This document shows positions 1 to 5,808 of a stretch of 8,414 nt of DNA, one piece after another. The translations under genes were made by a program, and so were the position numbers. The notes beneath the pieces were generated by a model that was not told the DNA's origin, ran no database searches, and saw only the letters and a program-made list of their open reading frames with translations. How positions within the stretch are numbered: position 1 is the first letter of the stretch; every line of letters begins with the position of its first letter. Source of the stretch: an uncultured Collinsella sp. (lineage in GTDB: Bacteria; Actinomycetota; Coriobacteriia; Coriobacteriales; Coriobacteriaceae); assembly GCA_902491415.1 (NCBI GenBank), contig CABUHP010000060.1, positions 1 through 8,414 on the forward strand, given 5' to 3'.

Positions 1-32
1 GTTCTAAGTCTGTTGCCCATAACTGCCTGCTC

Positions 33-72
33 GCCCCGCCGTGCCCACAAGGCCCGGCGGGGCTTTTGTTTT
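33..72 (+). terminator. Rho-independent terminator of an upstream + strand unit
   Basis: A 9-bp GC-only stem pairs GCCCCGCCG (33-41) with CGGCGGGGC (55-63); a few inner pairs around 43-45/51-53 can extend it across a bulge. It is followed at once by TTTTGTTTT (64-72). The T-tract lies only on the + strand side, so it ends a transcript that enters from the left edge. The minus-strand gene that stops at 73 has its stop codon directly beside the T-tract, so its mRNA runs through the hairpin without a matching U-run. Confidence 0.85.
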
Positions 73-309
73 CTATCCGCGCTGAAGGCCGAAGAGTTTG
101 GCGTTGCGCTCGGCGACCATCATGTTGATGTCGGCGATTTCCATCTCGCCGTCAATGTAGGGCTGGTAGGTGCCGTATGGGTCGCCAGCCACCAGGCTGC
201 AACTGCCGCAGTTATCGCAGCTGCCGTTGCCGCAGCCGGCGAGTGCCAGCTTGATGATTTCCTCGCGCTCGGCACGCGTCGTGTTTTTGATGAGCTTGCT
301 TTTTGCCAT
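73..309 (-). CDS. Small four-cysteine (CX4CX2CX2C) protein, function unknown
   Basis: A 78-residue protein that I do not recognise as a characterised family. The start is set at the ATG at 309 because GAGGAACGTC precedes it, placing GAGGA at good Shine-Dalgarno spacing; the open frame continues upstream to 405 but has no comparable site. The N-terminus is basic and helical in character (residues 1-22). It is followed by a dense glycine/cysteine cluster with C26, C31, C34 and C37, and then by a more acidic C-terminal half (roughly 42-78) without cysteine. The CX4CX2CX2C spacing is what one would expect of a zinc or iron-sulfur ligand set, but that is inference. No signal peptide or membrane segment is visible, so it is probably cytoplasmic. 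It is divergent from the membrane protein gene at 447. A TATGAT hexamer on the minus strand (376-381) could be a -10, without a good -35. Confidence 0.75.
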   Translation of the reverse strand: MAKSKLIKNTTRAEREEIIKLALAGCGNGSCDNCGSCSLVAGDPYGTYQPYIDGEMEIADINMMVAERNAKLFGLQRG

Positions 310-446
310 GACGTTCCTCGATTCGCTTGTTGCCACCTGTCGCGCATGTCTTGTAGATACCGACTGGCTCTGCCCATCATAGGCTTTTGCGCGGGTAGAA
401 TGCATGGATAACTTGATGCTTACAGGCTACGGAAAGGAATCGCTGC

Positions 447-1415
447 ATGGATCAGGACAAGACAAACGTGATGGGCGGTTACGGTTCCGCGCAGGCTGGC
501 GATAGCGCCGATGCGACCCGCGTTGTTCCCAACCCCGGCTATACCGACCCCGCCGCGACGCAGCCTTCTGCCGAGCCCACCCGGGTTATGGGCTATGGCG
601 ACTCGGCGCAGGATTCTTACGCTGCATCTTCGCAAGGCCCCTATGGCAACGCAGCTCCGGACCCGTTTGAATACGCGCCGCAGGATTCTTATGCCGCCTC
701 GACGTCGAATCCCTATGATGACCTGCCGCAGAATCCCATTCCGCAGCCTCAGCAGACGACGTATATGCCTCGCACGGCGCAGCCGTATCGCGAGTATCCC
801 AAGTCGATTCCGCAATATGGCGAGGACGAGGAGAAGAAGCCGTCGCGTTCGTCGAGCGTGATCAAGAAGATCCTCATCGTGCTGGCGATTTTCTTTGCGC
901 TGTCGGTTGTGTTTGCCATCGTGTCGGGCATGCTCAACAAGCGAGGGAGTTCAACGGCCGATACCGCTGCCGAGCAAACCGAGTCCGCCTCGTCTGGCAC
1001 TGTCGATCTGAGCGATATTCCGGGACAGTACTGGTCAAACGCTAAAAAGATTCTCAAGTCGCGTGGTGCCGATCTTTCGAACGCCGTGATTCTGACCGAC
1101 GACGGCTCAACGCCCGTCATCGATGCCAACTGGGTCGTTACGTCTGCCTACTACAACGACAACGGCAACCTCGAAATTCAACTCACGCACAAGAACAGCT
1201 CGGGCAACTCGTCCGACGGCCAAAGCGGTACCGACAGCTCGAGCTCCAATACGCTGGAGGACTTGAGCAACAAGGCGCAGGAGTTGGGAGACAAGGCGCA
1301 AGAGCTGGGCGATACGGCACAAAACTTGGGCGATACCGCGCAGAACTTGGGCGACATGGCGACGAACGCCTGGGATGCCCTGCAAAACGGTATTTCGAGC
1401 GCGCAGGGAAACTAG
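447..1415 (+). CDS. Single-pass membrane protein with PASTA-like outer domain and heptad-repeat tail
   Basis: A 322-residue protein with no characterised match that I can name. Residues 1-138 are disordered and rich in P, Q, S, Y and D. They contain threonine motifs T6-N-V-M, T24-R-V-V and T45-R-V-M, and two QDSYAAS repeats (55-61 and 79-85). A lysine-flanked hydrophobic helix at about 140-163 is the only membrane segment; with no signal peptide, the N-terminus should be inside and the rest outside. Residues about 185-249 resemble a single diverged PASTA-like domain: an opening P-G-x-x-W/A-A-K-K-type helix, then 'VILTDDGSTPVIDANWVV' and a strand. An S/G/N-rich linker follows, then five 7-residue repeats (276-310). 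The start ATG has GGAAAGGA (431-438) at 8 nt spacing. A role in cell-envelope sensing, perhaps downstream of a Ser/Thr kinase, is inference. It converges on the CDF gene with 18 bp between stops. Confidence 0.88.
   Translation: MDQDKTNVMGGYGSAQAGDSADATRVVPNPGYTDPAATQPSAEPTRVMGYGDSAQDSYAASSQGPYGNAAPDPFEYAPQDSYAASTSNPYDDLPQNPIPQPQQTTYMPRTAQPYREYPKSIPQYGEDEEKKPSRSSSVIKKILIVLAIFFALSVVFAIVSGMLNKRGSSTADTAAEQTESASSGTVDLSDIPGQYWSNAKKILKSRGADLSNAVILTDDGSTPVIDANWVVTSAYYNDNGNLEIQLTHKNSSGNSSDGQSGTDSSSSNTLEDLSNKAQELGDKAQELGDTAQNLGDTAQNLGDMATNAWDALQNGISSAQGN
609..697 (+). repeat. Two direct copies of a 17-bp coding repeat
   Basis: CAGGATTCTTACGCTGC (609-625) recurs as CAGGATTCTTATGCCGC (681-697), differing at two third-codon positions. 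Both encode QDSYAA in the disordered N-terminal region of the membrane protein. With synonymous changes only, this looks like an old internal duplication of a peptide motif that has been kept at protein level. Confidence 0.7.
1272..1376 (+). repeat. Five tandem 21-bp units encoding a heptad repeat
   Basis: Residues 276-310 of the membrane protein read KAQELGD, KAQELGD, TAQNLGD, TAQNLGD, MATNAWD. The DNA units are close copies of one another, with the last one diverged. The pattern (A at position 2, L at position 5, G-D closing each unit) suits an amphipathic helix or a stalk like those in LEA/apolipoprotein-type repeats. In-frame 21-bp units could expand or contract by slippage without breaking the frame. 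Confidence 0.85.
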
Positions 1416-1433
1416 CGGACGAGCGGAGCGGGG

Positions 1434-2615
1434 CTACAGCTGCTCGGCCGGACGCTCGGGCGAACTAAAGCCCGAGTCAAACGTAACAACGCATGAGGCA
1501 TCGGGTCGGCGCTCGTGCACGATGCGCGTGACGAGCTCCAGCAGCTCCTCGTCGGATATGTCAAAGCCGTCGGGACGCACCAGGTCAAACGAAACGAACC
1601 CGTCGTGCTCGTGCAGGTCGTGGATGGAGAGCGCGGGATCGATCTGCATGACGCCGCGCTTGACCCAGCCGCGCAAGTCATCGCCGGTTGTCGCGATGGG
1701 GTCGCAGTGCAGCGTGATATCGATGCCCATCTGGCGCTTGATGTCGTGCTCGATGGTGTCCAGAATCTCGTGGTGCTCAAAGGCATCGCCCTCGCCGGGC
1801 ATTTCGACGTGTGCGCTGGCAAACTGACGGCCGGGGCCGTAGTCGTGCACCATGAGGTCGTGCGTGCCTAGAACCTGGGGGTACGACATGATCCTGTCGC
1901 GGATTTCCTGGACGAGCTTGGGGTCGGGCGCTTGCCCCAACAGCGGGCTGATGGCGTCGCGCACCAGGCCCATGCCGCTGATGCAGATGAAGATGCCCAC
2001 GCCCAGGCCTGCCCAGCCGTCGAGATCAAAGCCGGTCGCTTGCGAAATAAGCGCCGCCGCCAAGACCGAGCCCGAGGTGATGACGTCGTTTTTGGAGTCC
2101 TGCGCCGTGGCGATGAGCGTTTCCGAGTCGATGCGGTCGCCCAGCGTGCGGTTGAACGCGGCCATCCAGAGCTTAACCAGCATGGACAGAACAAGGGCAG
2201 CCATGGAGAGCGCCGAATACACGGTGGGCGAAGGCTTGATGATCTTGGTGACCGACTCGAGGATCAGGTTGATGCCGACGGCGCAAACCAGGACGGCGAC
2301 AAACAGGCCGGCTAGGTACTCGTAGCGTCCGTGGCCATAGGGGTGGCCTTCGTCTGCCGGGCGGCTGGCAAGGCGGAATCCGAGCAGGCTCACGATGTTG
2401 CTCGAGGCATCGGAGAGGTTGTTGAAGGCGTCGGCGATAAGCGAGACGGAGCCGGCGAGCAGGCCTGCGATGCCCTTGGCCAGGCACAGGGTGATGTTGA
2501 GGCCAATGCAGATGAGGCTTGCGGCAAAGCCCGCGTTGGTGCGGCAAGATGCATCGACCGGCTCGCTCTCGCTGCCGGGAACAAGCGTATGTACCAGCCG
2601 ATTTACAAATAGCAT
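1434..2615 (-). CDS. Cation diffusion facilitator (CDF) family metal exporter, probably Mn(II)-type
   Basis: A 393-residue inner-membrane antiporter of the CDF superfamily, which exports divalent metals in exchange for protons. The start is the ATG at 2615, preceded by GTGAGGA with 8 nt spacing; an upstream in-frame ATG at 2636 lacks a ribosome binding site. TM1 covers about 31-54. TM2 carries N65 and D69 within 'ADAFNNLSD'. TM5 carries D173 and D177 in 'AQDSKND'. The loop 'HPYGHGRYEYLAG' before TM3 is a family hallmark. The cytoplasmic ferredoxin-like dimerisation domain spans about 233-309 ('HDLMVHDYGPGRQFASAHVEM'-type signature with metal-binding histidines). A further, similarly folded segment follows (about 320-385), as in the longer Gram-positive members. 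An N-D/D-D transport site is reported for Mn exporters of the MntE group, whereas zinc members use H/D-rich sites, so Mn is the favoured substrate; this is inference. No Mn riboswitch was recognised upstream. Confidence 0.93.
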   Translation of the reverse strand: MLFVNRLVHTLVPGSESEPVDASCRTNAGFAASLICIGLNITLCLAKGIAGLLAGSVSLIADAFNNLSDASSNIVSLLGFRLASRPADEGHPYGHGRYEYLAGLFVAVLVCAVGINLILESVTKIIKPSPTVYSALSMAALVLSMLVKLWMAAFNRTLGDRIDSETLIATAQDSKNDVITSGSVLAAALISQATGFDLDGWAGLGVGIFICISGMGLVRDAISPLLGQAPDPKLVQEIRDRIMSYPQVLGTHDLMVHDYGPGRQFASAHVEMPGEGDAFEHHEILDTIEHDIKRQMGIDITLHCDPIATTGDDLRGWVKRGVMQIDPALSIHDLHEHDGFVSFDLVRPDGFDISDEELLELVTRIVHERRPDASCVVTFDSGFSSPERPAEQL

Positions 2616-2623
2616 AGTGGTCG

Positions 2624-2630
2624 TCCTCAC
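2624..2630 (-). promoter_or_regulatory. Ribosome binding site deciding the CDF start
   Basis: The minus strand reads GTGAGGA followed by 8 nt and the ATG at 2615. The alternative upstream ATG at 2636 is preceded by a pyrimidine-rich stretch (CTATCCCC) that cannot pair with 16S rRNA, which argues for the shorter protein. Confidence 0.7.
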
Positions 2631-2767
2631 AATCATGTTTAAGGGGATAGTGTAGCTCGTGCGGGGGCGCCGTGCACCGATGCTCAGAAAATGCAGCAAT
2701 AGTCTGCCGGTGCTAACGAGCGAGCCTTCTCGTCTGCCTGGGTGGTCCATTTTGGGCCACATGGGTA

Positions 2768-2805
2768 TGGGCATGTGCCTGTTTGCTCGACATACTTAAT
2801 GTCGA
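2768..2805 (+). promoter_or_regulatory. Putative promoter with overlapping 19-bp dyad operator
   Basis: The dyad TCGACATACTTAATGTCGA (2787-2805) has perfect 7-bp arms around a 5-nt centre. It overlaps a possible -10 (CATACT, 2791-2796), which has a possible -35 (TGGGCA, 2768-2773) at 17 bp. A second, smaller dyad, CACATG (2758-2763) / CATGTG (2772-2777), overlaps the -35. The position just ahead of the zinc-ribbon gene's ribosome binding site would let a bound dimeric repressor block transcription. The dyad is seen directly; the promoter elements are only fair matches, and the regulator is unknown. Confidence 0.5.
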
Positions 2806-2817
2806 CAGCCCCTGTGC

Positions 2818-2825
2818 AAAGGAGG
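2818..2825 (+). promoter_or_regulatory. Strong ribosome binding site of the zinc-ribbon gene
   Basis: AAAGGAGG stands 8 nt before the ATG at 2834 and is close to an ideal Shine-Dalgarno sequence. It decides this start over the in-frame codon at 2783, which lies upstream of the site and overlaps the likely promoter. Confidence 0.85.
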
Positions 2826-2833
2826 ACGTTTCC

Positions 2834-4171
2834 ATGGACGAGATGTTTGCCATTAAATGTCAAAACTGCGGCGGCCCTATGTACTCGCACCAGGCTAAGC
2901 GCAGCTTTGAGTGCGCCTATTGCGGCACGATCATTCCGTGGCAGGCGGACGCCGGAGAGCCCAAGAGCGCTTTGGGCATTCGCCATACGCCGTTGACGGT
3001 GGTGGATGGACTGCTCAAGCTCACGCATGTGTCGCAACTCGAGCGCCCGGAGGACCCGGACTGGTATTTCTTCAATTCGCACTGGCGCAATCAGTCGGTC
3101 CTGGAACATCTGCTGTGGGAGGATCGCGGTACGGCGCAAGAGTTCCAAGAGGCCACGCATGTGAGCATTCCTTGCCCCTTCTGCGGAGCGTCCTTTGAGG
3201 GCGAGTCAACGCAGCGTGTGTTTGAGTGCCCGTCCTGCGGCAACAAGATCGGCATTGCCGACCTACTCAAGCCCGGTACCTTCAGCAAGCGTCTGACCAT
3301 GGGCGTGGGTGCGGAGTATGTGCCCGAGCAGGGTATTCCCTGCGAGATTTCGCCGCAGCAGGCACGTGCCAACGCGCTGCAGCTGGTGCGCCAGTACCCC
3401 GACGCCTTTGCCGGGCACGACGTGGAAGACGCGATTCAAAATGACATGATGCTCTTCTATTTCCCCATGGCGCTGGCGGACCTGCGCATGATGGCGTCCT
3501 TCCCGGGCAAGGGGCTGAGCAAGGAGACCTTGGTGTACTACGAGGTGCTCGACTGGGCGTATCCGCGGGCAAACTACCTAGACGTTCGCCTTATGGGCAT
3601 TCTGGAGCCGTGGGACTTCGCCAAGGTTGGACCGTTTGACCCGGCCATGCAGGAGGGCGACTTCCGCGTTGTCTCCGTCGATGCGTCTACCAAGGACCAG
3701 GTGGTCATTGATAAGCTGGCGCTCGACGTTGCGGGCAACGACGCCGAGGCTGTACTGGGACTCAATAAAAAGAGCATCCGCGCCTGGGCGCGCAAGGCCC
3801 GCAAGCACAAGGACGGCCTAGTTATGGTGCCGGTGTACTTTGTCGACCGTCCGGCAACGGACAGCCGCGACGGCGAGCAGGTGCGCATCGCCGTGAACGG
3901 CCAGACGGGCCGCGCGGCCGCGGTGGTGTTTAGCGACAAGCGCGAGACGCATATCGTGGCGCCGCTCAACCCGAGCCTGCATCTGTCCGGCGAGAGCACC
4001 GTGCATGCCACGCCCATCGAGGTCAAATACGTTAAATCGCCGTTCCTATACCAGATCGTGCGCCGTGGAGGCGGCGAGCAGCCACGACAGGTGGCGGCCG
4101 CAGCCGAGGGTTCCTACCGAGAAGAAAAGCCCAAACGCAGGGGCTTGTTCGCTGCGATATTTGGGAAGTAG
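2834..4171 (+). CDS. Double zinc-ribbon protein of unknown function
   Basis: A 445-residue soluble protein. Two zinc-binding CXXC pairs form the first ribbon (C9, C12, C27, C30: 'CQNCGG' and 'CAYCG'), and two more form the second (C114, C117, C132, C135: 'CPFCG' and 'CPSCG'). Between them is a polar segment rich in W, H and E (about 60-112). The long C-terminal part (about 165-410) contains 'VMVPVYFVDRP' followed by 'IAVNGQTGRAAAVV' (NGQTG at 355-359). A similar strand-plus-NGxTG pattern recurs in uncharacterised TFIIB-type zinc-ribbon proteins of Firmicutes and Actinobacteria, which is the closest family I can offer. The end is strongly basic with a small hydrophobic terminus (KPKRRGLFAAIFGK), which could touch a membrane or nucleic acid. 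There is no signal peptide or transmembrane helix. It is divergent from the CDF exporter; a 19-bp dyad in its promoter region suggests dedicated regulation. Function unknown. Confidence 0.9.
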   Translation: MDEMFAIKCQNCGGPMYSHQAKRSFECAYCGTIIPWQADAGEPKSALGIRHTPLTVVDGLLKLTHVSQLERPEDPDWYFFNSHWRNQSVLEHLLWEDRGTAQEFQEATHVSIPCPFCGASFEGESTQRVFECPSCGNKIGIADLLKPGTFSKRLTMGVGAEYVPEQGIPCEISPQQARANALQLVRQYPDAFAGHDVEDAIQNDMMLFYFPMALADLRMMASFPGKGLSKETLVYYEVLDWAYPRANYLDVRLMGILEPWDFAKVGPFDPAMQEGDFRVVSVDASTKDQVVIDKLALDVAGNDAEAVLGLNKKSIRAWARKARKHKDGLVMVPVYFVDRPATDSRDGEQVRIAVNGQTGRAAAVVFSDKRETHIVAPLNPSLHLSGESTVHATPIEVKYVKSPFLYQIVRRGGGEQPRQVAAAAEGSYREEKPKRRGLFAAIFGK

Positions 4172-4228
4172 GGAAGCTCACCGCGGGACGGCTCGCAGGC
4201 GTGCGGGCGTTTCGGTCGCAACGTGCTG

Positions 4229-5278
4229 CTACCCTTGCGTTTCGCCATTAGTCGCTTCGTTGATGGCGCGGTACTCGGCACTCAGCTCGCGCGCCAGCTC
4301 TTCCTTGCTTGGAAGATACGGCAGGTATTTGGCGGCAAACACTTGGTCGTTGTCTTCGGGCAGCGTGTACTCGACGATCGAATCGCTTTTGTCCGCGCAG
4401 AGCACGATGCCTATGGGCGGATTGTCGCCTTCGTTCATGAGCTCACGCGTGTAGTAGTTCACATACATTTGCATCTGGCCCAGGTCCTGATGCGTAAGGT
4501 CATCGGTCTTAAGGTCGATGAGCACGAAGCAGCGCATCAGATAGTTGTAAAAAACAAGGTCAATATAGAAATGGCGCCCATCAAAGGTGATGCCCTTTTG
4601 GCGCGCCTCGAAAGCGAAGCCACGGCCAAGCTCCAGCAGGAACTTCTGAAGATGTGTGATGAGCGCCTGCTCTAGATCGCTCTCGCGAAACGCAGTATCG
4701 TCCGAGAAACCTAAAAACTCCAGTACATATGGATCGCGGATGATATCCTCGGGGCGACGAGCTGGGGCGCTCTTTTGGATTTCTTGGGTGACAGCCTCCT
4801 TGTCTTTGCTGGCAAGTAGGCGCTCGCGGAACATGGTGTTGATCTGGCGTTCGAGCTGGCGCGTGCTCCAGCGAGAGTCGGCGCATTCGTTCATGTACCA
4901 GGTGCGAGCTTCGGGGTCAGGAATGCGTATTAACCTGCGGTAATGTGTCCAGCTCAATTCGGGACGCAGTGAGTCCCGAATTGGAAATGCAAGATAGAAC
5001 TGACGCATTTTGCGCAGCTCTCTTGCTTCAAAACCTTTACCAAAATCCTTGGTAAGTCTGATTGCGAGGGCCTTGAGCAGCGCCTCTCCATACTTGGCGC
5101 GCTCCTCTCCGCCCTGCTCATCAACTATGCTCTTGCCGATCTCCCAATACGCCTCAACCATCGCAAAGTTAACGGCGGTATAGGCCTTGTCGCGAGCGGC
5201 GTTGAGAATCGAGGAAACCTGCTTGTAAAAACCTTCGGGCACGATTGCCGATTCTCCACGGTTTACCAGTTCGCCCAT
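4229..5278 (-). CDS. YhcG/DUF1016-family PD-(D/E)XK nuclease-like protein
   Basis: A 349-residue protein matching the YhcG (DUF1016) family in order and length. The N-terminal helical domain (about 15-150) includes 'AYWEIGKSIV', 'FGKGFEARELRKMRQFYLAFP' and 'LSWTHYRRLIRI'. A linker with 'DPYVLEFLGF' (182-191) leads to the nuclease core (about 200-300). Likely catalytic residues are D240 in 'FYIDLVFYN' and D255/K257 in 'VLIDLKT', with an acidic helix near E203 and 'HQDLGQMQMYVNYY' (263-276). The usual third motif is ELK; here it is DLK, which still fits the (D/E)XK rule. Family members are found as solitary genes or near restriction-modification and other defence genes, and their role is not firmly settled. 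No methyltransferase, integrase or other defence gene is in this window. The ATG at 5278 is preferred, with GTGGGA 8 nt upstream; a GTG directly ahead (5281) would add one residue. Confidence 0.93.
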   Translation of the reverse strand: MGELVNRGESAIVPEGFYKQVSSILNAARDKAYTAVNFAMVEAYWEIGKSIVDEQGGEERAKYGEALLKALAIRLTKDFGKGFEARELRKMRQFYLAFPIRDSLRPELSWTHYRRLIRIPDPEARTWYMNECADSRWSTRQLERQINTMFRERLLASKDKEAVTQEIQKSAPARRPEDIIRDPYVLEFLGFSDDTAFRESDLEQALITHLQKFLLELGRGFAFEARQKGITFDGRHFYIDLVFYNYLMRCFVLIDLKTDDLTHQDLGQMQMYVNYYTRELMNEGDNPPIGIVLCADKSDSIVEYTLPEDNDQVFAAKYLPYLPSKEELARELSAEYRAINEATNGETQG

Positions 5279-5371
5279 CACTGTCGTCCCACTTTCCTCT
5301 TGTGGAATGCATCTTTATCGCATCTAGTTTAAAGCCTCGCGCGGACACGAATTGCTGCGCTGTCTGGCACC

Positions 5372-5401
5372 TTCGCATGGGAGCCTTGCGGTGACTAAAA
5401 T
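5372..5401 (+). promoter_or_regulatory. Putative promoter of the PH-like gene
   Basis: TTCGCA (5372-5377) and TAAAAT (5396-5401) are separated by 18 bp and match the sigma-70 consensus at 4/6 and 5/6. Transcription would begin near 5408, leaving a leader of about 40 nt before the ATG at 5447. This would exclude the in-frame GTG at 5402 as the start. Confidence 0.4.
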
Positions 5402-5446
5402 GTGGCAATAGAGACAGTTTTAGCGAACCCCACGGGAGTGACGCGT

Positions 5447-5716
5447 ATGGACAACAACACGCTGCTATTCCAGGACAAAGGTTCGGGTAGGTTTAAAGAC
5501 GTTAAGATCTACCCCAATCGTATCGAGGTGCTCAAGAAGGGCACTTTTGGCGGCAGGCACACCGAGATTGTCTACCTTAAGGACATCACGGGGGTCAACA
5601 GGATCAAGGGTCGCGACGTTTTCCTGCGTAACAGGCTGTTGACCGCTTGCGTCTTTAGCCTGAGTAGCCGTGCGAAGGCCCAGGAATTTGTGAAAGCTCT
5701 GAACATGGTGATGTAG
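5447..5716 (+). CDS. Small PH-like domain protein
   Basis: An 89-residue protein that consists of one small domain. The ATG at 5447 is chosen because GGGAG stands 8 nt upstream. An in-frame GTG at 5402 would add 15 residues, but it overlaps the likely promoter and has no good ribosome binding site. The sequence alternates short strands: 'TLLFQDKG', 'FKDVKIYPNRIEVLKKG', 'HTEIVYLKDITGVNRIKG', 'DVFLRN' and 'ACVFSLSS'. It closes with one helix (74-88, 'RAKAQEFVKALNMV'). This strands-then-helix order, with the K-D-I-T-G-V turn, resembles bacterial pleckstrin-homology-like domains such as those in DUF4429/SHOCT proteins. The partner and role are unknown; the assignment rests on pattern, not on conserved catalytic residues. 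It carries no signal peptide or membrane helix. It stands alone and faces the PI-PLC gene tail to tail. Confidence 0.8.
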   Translation: MDNNTLLFQDKGSGRFKDVKIYPNRIEVLKKGTFGGRHTEIVYLKDITGVNRIKGRDVFLRNRLLTACVFSLSSRAKAQEFVKALNMVM

Positions 5717-5741
5717 CCGATGACGGCGTTCGGGCTAAGGT

Positions 5742-5779
5742 AAAAATCGGGGCGCAGAACGGTATTCTGCGCCCCGATT
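5742..5779 (-). terminator. Rho-independent terminator, mainly for the PI-PLC gene
   Basis: A perfect 15-bp stem (5745-5759 with 5765-5779; core TCGGGGCGCAGAA / TTCTGCGCCCCGA) with a 5-nt loop. On the minus strand the stem runs into ATTTTTA (5741-5747), giving the U-run expected downstream of the PI-PLC stop, which is 30 nt away. On the + strand the 3' side has only a weak T content (TTGAGTTG), so it may also slow transcription from the PH-like gene, but less efficiently. Confidence 0.88.
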
Positions 5780-5808
5780 GAGTTGATGCGCCCAAAAGAC
5801 TGGCTTGC

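Noticed and set aside
1..32. Possible 3' end of a tRNA or of an upstream coding sequence before the terminator
   Set aside because: GTTCTAAGTC faintly recalls a T-arm, but it has a T where a purine is needed, the stem does not close well and no CCA end follows. A TAA at 5-7 could be an upstream stop codon, but too little sequence is present to judge.
310..405. N-terminal extension of the small cysteine protein to 405
   Set aside because: The extension lacks a ribosome binding site, while the ATG at 309 has a good one; the extra residues also look unlike a conserved N-terminus.
420..815. Arginine/leucine-rich open frame on the minus strand opposite the membrane protein
   Set aside because: It is an opposite-strand shadow of a GC-rich gene, with low-complexity R/I/L composition and no ribosome binding site support.
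1455..1476. Hairpin CTCGGGC/GCCCGAG as a terminator
   Set aside because: It lies inside the CDF coding end and has no T-run on either side.
2616..2774. 53-residue N-terminal extension of the CDF exporter
   Set aside because: It would precede a transporter that already starts normally at 2615 with a good ribosome binding site, and the extra sequence is a basic, non-family stretch.
2616..2780. Manganese riboswitch (yybP-ykoY type) upstream of the CDF gene
   Set aside because: I could not find the conserved internal loop sequences or a terminator stem in the leader.
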